The notes beneath the pieces were generated by a model. It had not been told where the DNA came from and did no database searches. It worked only from the letters and a program-made list of their open reading frames with translations. A stretch of 64,000 nt of DNA from Caenorhabditis remanei (Eukaryota; Nematoda; Chromadorea; Rhabditida; Rhabditidae): NCBI RefSeq assembly GCF_010183535.1, contig NC_071329.1:9300001-9364000 (forward strand), given 5' to 3'. Shown here piece after piece: positions 42,137-57,195 of the stretch. The position numbers were made by a program, and so were the translations under genes. Within the stretch, counting starts at the first letter, position 1. Each line of letters starts with the position of its first letter.

Positions 42137-45100
42137 TCAAAATTCTTTCGGAATGAGTGCGATTCCCGCGTACGATCGTCCCTGCGACATTGGAGCCTAA
42201 AGAAGATTGTATTTTTCTTTATAATTCTGTCTTTAGTTTTCTCTTACATCAACGATTTTCCATTGCGACTCCGACCTCTCACTCAGCTGAATACATTCGA
42301 TTGTTGACAAATTGCTGGATCCATCATCCCCTCCAACGGCATAGAGAAGACCTATATGTATAGACTTATATAATTTTGAAAATAACGTTTTAATTACCAT
42401 TCAATGCAGCTGCTGCAGTATTCCTTCTAGGGATTGACATGTTCGCTATTTCAATCCACTCATCGCCGATGAGAATCTGAATATGAGTATTAGGTGTTAA
42501 AGTTATGTTGATTTAGTTGATAGTACCTCTGCCGATCGATGAATTTCTGCACCTTTATGCCCTCCAACAGCTATTATTTTCTTGTCGTAGACGGTGACTC
42601 CAGCTCCTGATCTTACATTGAGCATCGATGGTCCAGGTCGCCATTTGTGAGCTCTCCGATCGAATATTTCCACCTGAAACTACGATTTTTTTTTAACTAT
42701 GTGAAATTTTTAATTGGAGTTTAACAATAAAAATTTTTTGGCAACAAAAAAGTTTTCGGAAAATTTCAATTTTTGCAAGAAACATGAATCGCGCCAATTC
42801 ACAGGAAAGACGCATCGATGGCGTTTTTCTCGTGTGCGGCCAACTTTTCACATTTTAAATGCTTTTCATCCTACTTTTCGGATATCTAACATTATTTTCT
42901 TGGTAATATCACTTATTCCAACTTGAAACAGCATAACGTAATCTTGTTGTATGTCTTTCAGTCGTTGCTTATCCTTTCGTTACATTATTTAGAATCCCAG
43001 TCCCTCATCTCTATTCCTCTCTGGCTCTCCTCTTTTTACATCCATCTCCGCATTTGTTGTGCTGTCTTGCTCCGTAGTATTCATTGCCACGTTATTTTCC
43101 GCGAAGCAACCTCCAAAGCATTGCATCACGTTCCGTCATGCTTCAAAAGTATTTCGAAATAACTTAAATTCCTACTGTATTTAAGGTTTGCGCCGCATTT
43201 CTGTTCAATTGATCAGCTTCTTATGGAAATCGCTCGATGCGATTGAATAGTTTCCGGATACTTTTTCTCAGTCAGAAATCGAAACACATCTTCAAACCTT
43301 TTTCGTTCCAGTTTTATCGCTCGTTTTGTTCCGCGGCTCCTGACAAATATCATTTTTTGAACGGCCACGTACGTACGATTTTTCTCTTTCTCCAAATTTT
43401 ACAAAAGAAGCATCTTTCTTATTTTCAGAAGATGTCGAAGGCGCCAACTGAGCTTGAACCATGGCCAGCTTTCATTGAGGAAAGAATTAAGCTTTGGGAC
43501 AAGTTAAAACTCGAATATGACGCGGAAATCGCAGCTAAAGTGTCGGAGCCGATTGAGATTACACTGCCGGACGGAAAAGTTCATGACGGCAAATCCTGGC
43601 GTACTACTCCTTTCGAGATTGCTGAGAAAATCTCCAAGGGGCTTGCTGAGGCTGCCGTTATTTCTAAGGTCAATGGAGTTGTTTGGGATTTGGACCGTCC
43701 TTTCGAAGGAAACGCAACTTTGGAACTTTTGAAGTTTGAGGATGATGAGGCCAAGCAGGTAATAATTCAGAGAATATTATACTTGGTACGAAAGATGTAT
43801 TTTTTACAGGTCTTCTGGCATTCTTCTGCCCATGTTCTCGGAGAAGCCATGGAGCGATATTGTGGAGGACATCTTTGTTATGGACCACCGATTGAGGAAG
43901 GTTTCTACTATGACATGTGGCACGAGAATCGTACAATCAGCCCGGAAGACTTTCCGAAAATTGACCAGATCGTGAAAGCTGCAGTGAAAGATAAGCAGAA
44001 GTTTGAACGTCTTGAAATGACAAAGGAAAATCTCTTGGAGATGTTCAAGTATAACGAGTTCAAGGTTCGTATTATCAAAGAAAAAATCAACACCCCCAAA
44101 ACCACTGTCTACCGATGTGGACCACTCATCGATTTGTGCCGTGGCCCACATGTTCGTCACACCGGAAAAGTGAAGGCAATGGCTATCACGAAAAACTCAT
44201 CGTCTTATTGGGAGGGTAAAGCTGATGCTGAATCATTGCAACGCCTTTATGGAATTTCTTTCCCGGATTCCAAACAACTGAAAGAATGGCAAAAATTGCA
44301 AGAAGAAGCAGCGAAAAGAGATCATCGTAAACTCGGAAAAGAACAAGACTTGTTCTTCTTCCACCCGCTTTCACCTGGATCCGCTTTCTGGTATCCAAAG
44401 GGAGCTCATATCTACAACAAATTGGTTGATTTCATCAGAAAACAATACAGAAGACGTGGATTCACTGAAGTCATCACCCCGAATATGTACAACAAGAAAT
44501 TGTGGGAGACTTCGGGACATTGGCAGCATTATTCAGAAGATATGTTCAAAATTGAAGTAGAGAAAGAAGAGTTTGGATTAAAACCAATGAACTGTCCTGG
44601 ACATTGTCTTATGTTCGGTCATATGCCACACACATACAACGAGCTTCCATTCCGTTTCGCCGATTTCGGTGTCTTGCATAGAAATGAGATGTCTGGTGCC
44701 CTCACCGGACTCACACGTGTTCGTCGTTTCCAACAAGACGACGCTCACATTTTCTGCCGTAAGGATCAAATTGCCGAAGAAATCAAGGTTCGTTTTAACT
44801 GATCGAAAAATGTTAATTATTTTGTTCCAGCAATGCCTCGACTTCCTCGAGTACGCGTATGAGAAAGTATTCGGTTTCACTTTCAAATTGAACTTGTCCA
44901 CAAGACCAGAAGGTTTCCTTGGAGAAATTGAGACATGGAACCAAGCCGAAGCCGATCTCACTGAAGCGCTGAATGCTACTGGAAGAAAGTGGGCTCTCAA
45001 TCCAGGAGATGGAGCTTTCTACGGACCAAAAATCGACATTACTATCCAAGATGCATTGAAGAGAAATTTCCAATGCGCTACCATTCAACTTGACTTCCAG

Positions 45101-47677
45101 CTTCCAAACCAATTTGACCTGTCGTATTTTGAGTGAGTTATAATTTGATTATTATTCAAACAAAAAAACTATAATTTACAGTGAGAAAGGAGAAAAGCAA
45201 CGGCCAGTTATGATTCATCGGGCTGTTCTCGGATCCGTTGAAAGAATGACCGCAATTCTTACTGAAAGCTATGGAGGAAAATGGCCGTTCTGGCTTTCAC
45301 CAAGACAGTGTAAAATCATCACTGTTCACGAGTCTGTCAGGGATTATGCTAGTGATGTCAAGAAGAAGATCTTCGAAGCTGGATTTGAAGTTGAATACGA
45401 TGCCACCTGTGGGGATACCATGAACAAGCAGGTAAGTAAGGCATTTTCGATTCAGTTACTAAAATTAAACGTTTCAAGGTACGAAACTCGCAACTGGCTC
45501 AATTCAATTTCATTCTCGTAATCGGAGCTAAAGAAAAAGAGAACGGAACCGTAAATGTTCGTACAAGAGACAATGCTGTCCGTGGAGAAGTTCCACTAGA
45601 GAAATTGCTCTCAAAGTTCAGAAGATTCGCCGACGAACATGTGGCTGACACCGAGAAGGCTGAAGAGTGGGAGTAAATAACTCTTTTTTGTTGCTAATGT
45701 TATATTAATCATAGTATTTATTCGTTTCCCACGTCGCCTACTGCATTCTATTCCTTTTTCTTTGTTTTCTATTTTCTCCCGTTACCACCAAAATCCGCTT
45801 TATGATTATGTTTTTCCCTTTCATGAAAATAAAATATAGTTAAAATACAAACCGTGTTCAGGCACTGTTTAGAAACCCCATCAAATCCACCAATTGCGTA
45901 AATATCTTCTCCGATTGCAGCCACACCTACACTAGATCGTCGAGTGCTCATCGATGGAAGTGGAAACCAGTTTCCAGTGTGAGGATCGTAATACTCGGAA
46001 CTTGCAAGTCCCGTGGTACCATCGAATCCTCCAACAGCATAAAGTAGTTTTTGGCACGTAGTTATCCCATGTGTCGATCTTCGCGCATTCATCTGATTTG
46101 CAGATCTCCAAGTATCAGTCCGTGGATCATAGAAATCAACCGATTTCACTCTTTGTGCTCCATTGAAACCACCAGTTGTGTAGACGTAGCCATTGCACAT
46201 ACTGACCCCACTTCGACATCTTCTTTGTGGGAGAGAAGCACACGAACTCCAAAGTTGACTGTCTGGATCGAAGAGGTCTACGTTTGTTATCGCTTTCGGG
46301 GCCTGTCCACCAACCACCATTATGTGCTACAAATCGATGTTCAGTTCATTTCAGCCGTCTAACTAGATGATACCTGTGACTCTGGCATTGGCTCTCGAGC
46401 AATAAACCATTTTCTATTCACTTCCTCTCGTGGATTCCTATCTTCCGAGCTGAAATTTCTCTCAGTTACAGAAAATGTACAGATTTAAATAAAACACCTC
46501 AAATAAGACATATCAGATTGTCTTTCCTTTGTCACTTTCAGTTGATGAATCCCTTCAATTATCACATTCAAACATGCTACATCTCGTTTTATCTGAAAGA
46601 AAGAGGCATCGATGGAAATTGATAATGTCTCACAGTGTCATCATTTCTGCACTTTTCAAGCAGATAATCATCCCCGAGAAGCGGCAATCGAACATTTGAC
46701 ATCAATCTGAAAAAAAAAACTTTTGAAAATGAAATGAAATTAAAACCTCAAAACTCACTCTCCCAAATGGACTTTTCGATTCTGTTCGTCGTGATTAACC
46801 CAGTTGAGAACTGCTTGCATTACCGGTTTCTCACTTGGTACAGTAATCCGATCGTCTTGTATCAAATCACAAAATGCTTCTTTGTCCAGATTCAACAACT
46901 CTTCATTATCAATTATCTCTCTAAAATAATTTTAATTACTTTTTGAACTTTTTTGTCGATTTCCTACACAAAATGCTGCCTCGTATACAATTGAGCAGCA
47001 TGTGCCAACTGATGACAAGCATGAGCTCGAGCGAATTCAGCCATTCCAACACAATTTGTCATATCGAGTAGCTCCAACATGAATCTGGCACAAGCATCTC
47101 GAACACAAGTGAGCTGAAGAAGACTAGCTGTTGTCAGTATCGTCTGAACATTTTGTTCGTCTATTCTCATTCTTCCAGTGTACATGTAATCGATTAATTG
47201 AGATAGAACTTCCACGTCAACTTCTTTAATTGGGACAATACGTTGATGGGATTCTCGAAGACCTCCGGTGAACATTGCTCTGGAATTCAGAAGATTGAGA
47301 GATATTCTCGAGAGTTAAAAAAAAATTTTTCTTACCTGAAATAAGAGCTTGATGCTGAAAGAATAACTCTGTGTGCATGAATATGTTGTGGACCATTCGA
47401 TTCATCAATTATTCCATCTTCCGAAGATGTTCCTTGAATCTGATATGCTTCAAGAATTACATCGCATAGCTCTTGTTGACTGAAACTTGATATGTTTCTC
47501 AAATGATTCTTCCCCCAAAACCAACCATCGCATTGCATTCAAATTTTGATAAAAGTCGCTGAGCATTGTTGGGTTTGTATAGATTGATGTTTTGTTAAAA
47601 CTTGGAGATCGAGACGATCCATGGAGAAGACCAACTCCGAGGGTATCGGATTCGACATTATATATATTGGGGAGCAT
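42137..47677 (-). CDS. BTB-BACK-kelch protein (probable CUL3 substrate adaptor), 625 aa
   Basis: KLHL-type protein, expected to bind CUL3 through its BTB domain and a ubiquitylation target through its kelch propeller. Twelve exons (minus): 47526-47677, 47336-47479, 46968-47279, 46759-46920, 46634-46706, 46498-46592, 46374-46449, 45853-46326, 42527-42673, 42398-42476, 42248-42351, 42137-42196. The BTB domain is at about 50-160 ([42 protein letters not shown]). BACK is at about 165-290 ([32 protein letters not shown]). Kelch repeats lie at about 339-620, with GG pairs in [46 protein letters not shown] and AVGGDDGSS. Intron 8 (42674-45852, 3.2 kb) contains tars-1 in antisense. Symbol withheld: kel numbering is uncertain. 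Confidence 0.94.
43237..45676 (+). CDS. tars-1: Threonyl-tRNA synthetase, cytosolic and probable mitochondrial forms (nested gene)
   Basis: Charges tRNA-Thr with threonine. Exons: 43237-43368, 43429-43758, 43810-44787, 44831-45132, 45182-45431, 45479-45676. Translation from 43432 gives a 684-aa cytosolic enzyme; translation from 43237 adds 45 residues rich in Arg, Lys, Phe and Ser with no early acids ([19 protein letters not shown]), a typical mitochondrial presequence. Domains in cytosolic numbering: TGS ([12 protein letters not shown], about 37-105), the editing-type domain with HSSAH at 113-117 and [11 protein letters not shown] near 220, the class II core with motif 2 ([20 protein letters not shown], about 395) and motif 3 ([17 protein letters not shown], about 550), then the anticodon-binding domain. 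It lies wholly inside intron 8 of the kelch gene, opposite strand. Confidence 0.96.
43421..43431 (+). promoter_or_regulatory. Shared cis/trans splice acceptor before the cytosolic tars-1 ATG
   Basis: ATTTTCAG ends at 43428, three bases before the cytosolic ATG at 43432. Cis-splicing from 43368 to this site yields the presequence form; trans-splicing of a leader to the same site would yield the cytosolic form. The trans-splicing is inferred from position. Confidence 0.5.
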
Positions 47678-50931
<3,254 letters not shown>

Positions 50932-51546
50932 TTCTCATCTCATCTTTGTCTGTGTGAATAGTACCCATGTCTTACATTTAATTGAGCTTCCTTTCCCTTT
51001 TTGCTCCAGTAATTTATTTTTTCTTTTACATCTGATAATTTGTTCTGTTTTGGCGCTGGCTCTTTACGTGTCTTTTTTCGAATAGGCGACCGTCCGTATG
51101 TTATATATCCCGATCTTCTGGACATAATTCTCGTTTCAAACCCTTCCCTGTTTTTAGCCCCCATTCGTCCCTATCTGCTTTATGGCTGTGTTTTAATATA
51201 TCGACTTTATTTATAAATGTTTTCATTTTCAAAGCTGAAAGTAACACACTTCAAAGACTACACCATTCCTCTAGTTTGTGACTTCTGTGAACACAGATTG
51301 GCCCTGAAAAGATGAGGGTCGTTTCGGAGTATTGGGTCGACGTGCCGTGTGTGTAATCTAGCTGATTCAAAAATGAAGATAGCAATACGTCAAGATGCTA
51401 TTTCCCATGATATGTTTTCTTCTCTTACTCCTTTTTTCAAACTGGTTCTTCTCCGTTTTTCACAATTTTGCAAAATTCTTCTTTCTACCGGTCATTACTC
51501 CACGACGAAGTGTTGAATCCCATTGAACTTCCGTTTGAATCTCATC
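50932..51546. other. Spacer between arp-1 and the 231-aa secreted protein gene
   Basis: T-rich arp-1 3' UTR followed by the presumed promoter of the next plus-strand gene. No exon or RNA gene was recognised. Confidence 0.4.
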
Positions 51547-52568
51547 ATGAAGGTTCAAGTATCATTGATTTCCATTCTATTATTCTCTGTTATTTCTATT
51601 GAAGCTGTGTACAGAGTCAGAAAAGTTATCAGAAGGTAAGTGCTCATTTTTTATCTTCTCCGTAAGTTTCTGGCCTAAAAATGAAGAACTTTTGAACTTT
51701 TGTTGTATACTTTTAAAAGTCTATTTTGTCTTTTCGGAATGTCATCATATTGAAAAGTTTTTTGAAATTTCAGAGCAGAAACCCGCCGATCCGCAGCTGA
51801 CGATGATCTGGATATGGCAGCTGCGGAGCTTATTTTCAGAGAGAAAAACGTCTTGAAAACAGGATCAGATCGTATAGAGGGACCACCCAGAAAGCTTCCA
51901 TTCGGAACGGAACACGCATCAGAAATTGAGAAAACAAAAGAACATGTGAGTGGTCGAAGATCAAGAAAACGACAAAACAAAGTCAAGTCATAAACTAATA
52001 AATATTGACTTTTTATGAAGTCAGTGTGGCCAATGTACTTTTCTGAGAACAATTTGAATACTACCTTCAATATTTTATTACTTTCAGATCGGTGCTCCAT
52101 CAGCTGAACCAACGTTTTCAGAACTTCAAAAAACACATTTAGAAGATATCGAAAAAGAAGAAGGAACATTGAAGAGTAGTATGGTTGGAGAAGGACCTGA
52201 GAAACTAGAAGAGAGCGAAGGATTCCTACAAAAAGAGGCTCCCAGAGCTCATTCTTTAGAGAAAAATGTGTTCTCAGGAGGAGTAAATGATGGAGAAACG
52301 TCATCAGTCTCCTCTGGTTTCGCAAGTTGGCAAAAGTAATACTCGGTTCGAATTTAAATTGAATAACTGAAATATTTCCAGACCCCTGCAATCACATGGC
52401 CGTTTAATTGCGTTCGACTTCAATGTGAATCCAGAATATCCTCAATTTGCTCCAAGAGCACGTGGATTGGTTGGAATTCCAGATGGATGGAATCTCGATA
52501 AACAAATAGACGAGGAGTTCAGATCAGGATTCCGAAAAGTTGATTTCAGACGTCGTTTCTTCAACTGA
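51547..52568 (+). CDS. Secreted protein of unknown function, 231 aa
   Basis: Four exons in phase: 51547-51635, 51774-51945, 52088-52335, 52382-52568. A signal peptide (MKVQVSLISILLFSVISIEA) is followed by a basic VRKVIRR segment and an acidic, Glu/Lys/Ser-rich middle that is probably disordered. The final 60 residues look more conserved: GRLIAFDFNVNPEYPQF, RGLVGIPDGWNLDKQIDEEF and the end RKVDFRRRFFN. No cysteine pattern or catalytic motif is visible. The dibasic sites could suggest processing, but there is no repeated peptide as in neuropeptide precursors. No family recognised. Confidence 0.8.
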
Positions 52569-52643
52569 TTCTTTCTTTATCTATGTTTTTCCTTCTTCAG
52601 GAGGATTCTTAAATTTGATACTCACAATTTCCATAGTACTTTC

Positions 52644-52657
52644 AATAAATCTTTATT
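52644..52657. terminator. Back-to-back poly(A) signals of two convergent genes
   Basis: AATAAA on the plus strand at 52644-52649 serves the 231-aa gene. AATAAA on the minus strand (TTTATT at 52652-52657) serves the 352-aa gene, only 12 nt past its stop. Cleavage 10-20 nt beyond each would make the two mRNAs overlap at their 3' ends. Confidence 0.55.
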
Positions 52658-52668
52658 CAGAATTTCTA

Positions 52669-54412
52669 TTATACAAGTTCAGTTTTGATTTCCTCTGGGT
52701 GTTTCATGGTTTTCTTTGACAAAATAGAACTGAGAATCGACATTCTTCTCGGTTTCTCATCAGTCTGAATTTCGAATTCATCTGTTTTTTGTTGATTTGA
52801 TGGAGGCGGTGGGAATAAAATTTCCAATGGAGATGATGCTGATGGTTGCTCTTTTGTTTTCTGCTCAGTCTTTCTTCCGATTCCCAGTTTTGCTTCAAAC
52901 TTTTTTGCGAGATATGAAACTGCATGCGATCCTTGACGAATTGAACTGAAAATCACAGAAGATCTGAGAAGAATATACGAGAGAAATTACCAAAAACAAC
53001 TTACATCATGTTTTTATTGGCGTTATTATCAACCGAAGCCGTTTTAGAAGTATTGGAACAAAGGGAAGGAGTTGAAATGTTGCTACGCATTGATAGTGGA
53101 AGACAAGTAGAAGAACGATTTGAATTAGTTTTCAGAGAAGAATTCTCAATTTGAGTGCTGTCGACAGTGAAGTCTGCTTCTGATGGAGTTAGATTCATGA
53201 ATCCATGGGATGACTGAAAGGACTTGATAGATTTTCATAGTTTTAGATTGAAAAACGATACTTTCAAACTGATCACGGAAACTGAGTTAGTGTAATCCAA
53301 ATGGGAGCGATTGGTGAGTAAAGCATCATCAATGTCTTCATCTGAAAATATGAATTGATATAGACACACTCAAAGAAGACGTTACCTCTGGCAGTATACA
53401 GCGATAGATTGTTGACAATGTTTTCATTGAACGACTCTTCTTCAAATATTGCAAAAAGAGTTTGCCTCCAAACTGGAATCTGATGTTTCTTCAGAACGAG
53501 ATTCACATATCCAAACTTATATTTCAATGTAATAGTGCACGTCTTCTGAACATAAAAAAATTAGTTTCGAGATATGAGAATAATTGGAAACCTCGTCAAG
53601 CTGCTGTTTATCCTTTCGATAACACAACGAATCCATTCTCACCGCTTCTGAAACGGCGAACGAATATCCAGTACAATTCGTTTCATAAATCAGCAAAATA
53701 TCGGTTGGAGTCAAAATGGAGACTCTTTTACGATCTGGTAAACGTTGTTTCACCCCAAAGAATGTGGCTTTTTTGGTGAAGAAAATCGAGAGGAAGTCTC
53801 TGAGAAGTGCATTTGAATCATTCCATGCGCTGATATTTGGAAGTGTTTGCACTTTGGTTACACTCTTTGATAGGGGTTCCGTTAGATTAGTGCATAATGA
53901 ATCAGGAATCTGAAAATATTGAAATGTAATTCTCTTTTTTAATTCAATACTTCTAGTTTTTCTCATTCTCAATTTTCAAAACAATGGTTTTTCTGTTATA
54001 AAAATTTCAAGTTTTCCCTTTTTGGCTTCTCTTTAGACAATTCAGGTCTTCTCAATTTCCATATTCAGGTTGAAGATCCGAAATAGGTCACTTTTAATTA
54101 ATCTAAATTGGAAACAACGCATTGAAGTTTTTACAACTCGGTAGGGTAAATGTTATTGTAGTATGATAGTTGGAAGAGTCATGATTCTTTTTCTGGCTAA
54201 TTTGAAAGAGAAATGAAAAAGGAACCCATTAGAAAACGACAAAATCATGGAAACCAATGAAAGAACTATTTCAGAGAGAATGAATGACACCTTCTGAATG
54301 TTTAGAGAAAAAGCGAGACTCAATGAAAATAAACAATTTCATGCTCTTTTGCTCTCTACTTCTGTTCTCTTCAATCCACTAGTATTTATAAACTCACAAT
54401 ATCATTTGACAT
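52669..54412 (-). CDS. Unknown protein, 352 aa
   Basis: Six exons (minus) in phase: 54398-54412, 53592-53909, 53386-53545, 53262-53341, 53005-53213, 52669-52945. The first exon carries only five codons (MSNDI) ahead of GTGAGT; without it an in-frame ATG at about 53965 could start the protein by reading through the acceptor, so the 5' end is not certain. The first 170 residues look globular (ALLRDFLSIFFTKKATFFGV, VSILTPTDILLIYETNCTGY, FGYVNLVLKKHQIPVWRQTL), with a beta-rich character like a PH or PTB fold. The rest is Ser/Thr/Asn-rich then Pro/Glu/Lys-rich and probably disordered. No signal peptide or membrane helix. I do not recognise the family. Confidence 0.75.
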
Positions 54413-57195
54413 TCCTTGATTACTGAATAAATCGTCCGTTCTTTGGTAGACTGATCAATCAAAAAGGTCTATCACCACTGGTCCATTTACACAAAAAATC
54501 AATTCGTGGATCACGTCAAAATGATATACCACGTAAACAGTTTTTAAAGCCACGTAGAATAAAGTTGCTGGATAATAAGAATCCCCTTTTCGTTTCCTTT
54601 TTGCAAGATTTCGATTCCCGATCGTCGTGCTCCATCTTCATTCGTATTCCACCTGAAACCCAATTTCTGTCATTTTCATCAAAGTGTCTCATTTTTCACG
54701 GTGAGTGTTGTGCCCACCCGTTGGAAAAAGGAAAAACTGTGCATATAAATTGTCATGCATTTTTTATTATTGTTTAGTTTCTGTGTTGTGTGTGTATCTA
54801 CGTGGTGTACGTATGTCCTCAAAAAGAATGATGTTTCTGAAAAAGAAGTAGGAGAACCAGTAGAGACAGGAAACATTCTTCCGATCAGATTATGCAAATT
54901 TCAAATACTCAAAGAATAGAAAAGAGGGCGAAGCACTTTATTATCATTCTTCGGTGCCACGTACTCTTGCAAGTAATCAATTTGTGTTTCTTCTGATAAC
55001 GAACACACCCATTTCCTTCGTTTCGCATCTCATGCTCCGCATAACTCTCCCTCTCTTTTCCATATCGGTCTAGAATAAAATAATTGGAAACACATAACGT
55101 ATAGGAATCCAAATGCAGCTGTGTGAACATGCACACACTGTTTGCCTTTTTCTCTTTTGTCCTTTTTGAATTTCACCTTTTGATATACTTTTTCCCCCTT
55201 TGCCTCTTTTTGTGATTTCTCACTCTGAAAAAGAGAAAAGTGGTGTGAGGCCGTATCGTCTTTTTCTCAATATCAACACCAAATTTTTGAATAGATTTAA
55301 AAAACGGCAAACGATGTGGCAGATCGATCCTCTTTTATGGCATCATGCGTTTTCCTTTTTCATGCTATTCAAATAGCTGGAAAACTTTTATTTTGGAAAT
55401 ATTAAATGCACATATGGAGCATTTTTGAAATTCCCCGGAATTGATATCTCAGGGAAATTCGGTTCCTGCCTCAGAACTTCTCGGAAGTTTTGAATTCATT
55501 TTTGAACGAACATCACATATTACGATCTAATCACCATTTCTTCTGAATTAACTAGACCCTTTCTCCAAATTAGTGTGTTTCTTTCATCCTTGTTTCTGCG
55601 CATGGGTTCCAATTAATTTGAAATTCAGTAAAATTTGTTCAATAGCGTGATCTGAAAAATAGGGTGTCAGCATGAGTTGTTTAATATATAATTTTCCAAA
55701 TTCAATTGAATTCAGTAGAAATATGCCTAATTTTCGTACGCCTTCAATCATACTCTCTCATTCTCAAAACGATAATCTTCCATCACTTGTCTGAAGATCT
55801 TGCAAAAAGTCGTTACATTTTTTCTTTTTTTCTGACATGTACTTCCTTTCTTCTACATAAATAATTTCTAAAGATATTTTCTGTAGGAATGAGCAATACT
55901 CGCTATGAGGTTTCTCATCAACTGAATAATCATACTGTAACAAAAAAAAACACTTTTCAAACTATAACTCGCCCAAACAGAATAATTCATGACTATTCTT
56001 CCAAGTTATGTTTTTGGATTCGTTGTTGAATAGCTTGGTCTCGAACATCACATTTTATTGATCTGAAAATGGAAAACTTGGAGTTTATGACTTGTGAATA
56101 ACACTGAAATCGTTGTTAGTCTTCCTTACAGTAACCATAATTTTTCCCCAAAGCTTTCTCAAATTTTAGTCTTCTTTTCTTTCTAACGTGGGGCTTCGTT
56201 TGCATTCTCTGATAAGTTAATCCAGATTTCGCGAAGACTCTCATCTATATTTAAAAGTAGCATCGTCAAGAATGTCATGAAGCCTTTTCCAGGGATGAAA
56301 CCTTGCAATAATCTATAGAAATGTCGCTGATCAGACCAACGACCAAAAATTTTATTCGCATTTTCTCTCCGTGGTTTAAAAAAAAGAAACGGTGTTTCAT
56401 GTTCAATCGTCATAACCACAAAACGAAAACTTTTTTGTTATGTCGTTGAATCACCTCTTCACACTAAAAGTGTCACAATCTTTTGGAATTAGTTATTCTA
56501 ATTGGGGAAACGGGGGAAGTCTTCTATTTCTTCTTCTTTCTCTTATTCAAGAGGAAACAACTTTGTTAATGTCTCAAATGTGTGCTCTCTATCTCTCCAG
56601 AATAAGTCATTCCTCATTCTTTTTATATTACTTTTTCTTCTAATTTTGCCAATTTGATAATTGAGAGCTCTTCCCTTTTCTTCTTCTTCTTCTCCATTCT
56701 CAACTCATTCCATCCTAATTCAGATTGAAGTAACAGAACGTAGTTTGATGGCTTGTTTTACGAGCGACACACACAAATATACGTGCGCACCAACCAACCA
56801 CACACCTATCAATTCGGATATACACTTTTCTGATTGGAGCTCCAACCACAAACATTCACGCCTTCACTTCCTTTTTCTCTCTTGCATTATGCAGTCTTCT
56901 GATTCCTCTAGAATATTTTTCCATTCGTTCTTTCACACATCTTCGCTCTTGAAACATAGTGACAACAGACTGGAACATGTTCTTTACACTTTCTTCATAA
57001 ACTTCACTCTCCTTTCATTTTTTTAACCAACAGACAAGCTAGAGACTCTGAAAAAACAAAAGCAAGATGTCTCGTGTTTTTCGGTTACTATGCAACCAGT
57101 TGTCGTTTTGGGCGGCTCCGGCAGAGTGGAGATTCCTTTGAAATTCTCTCATATTTTTCTTTATATTCACATTTTTGCAGGTCTAATTATTCCGA
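54413..57195. other. Gene-poor interval of 2.8 kb upstream of fut-1
   Basis: AT-rich with T runs. It lies between two divergent genes and should contain both promoters. Open frames (for example 56661-57026) have no domain and no splice-supported partners. A TTTTTGCAG acceptor ends at 57180, 15 nt before the fut-1 ATG. Confidence 0.5.
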
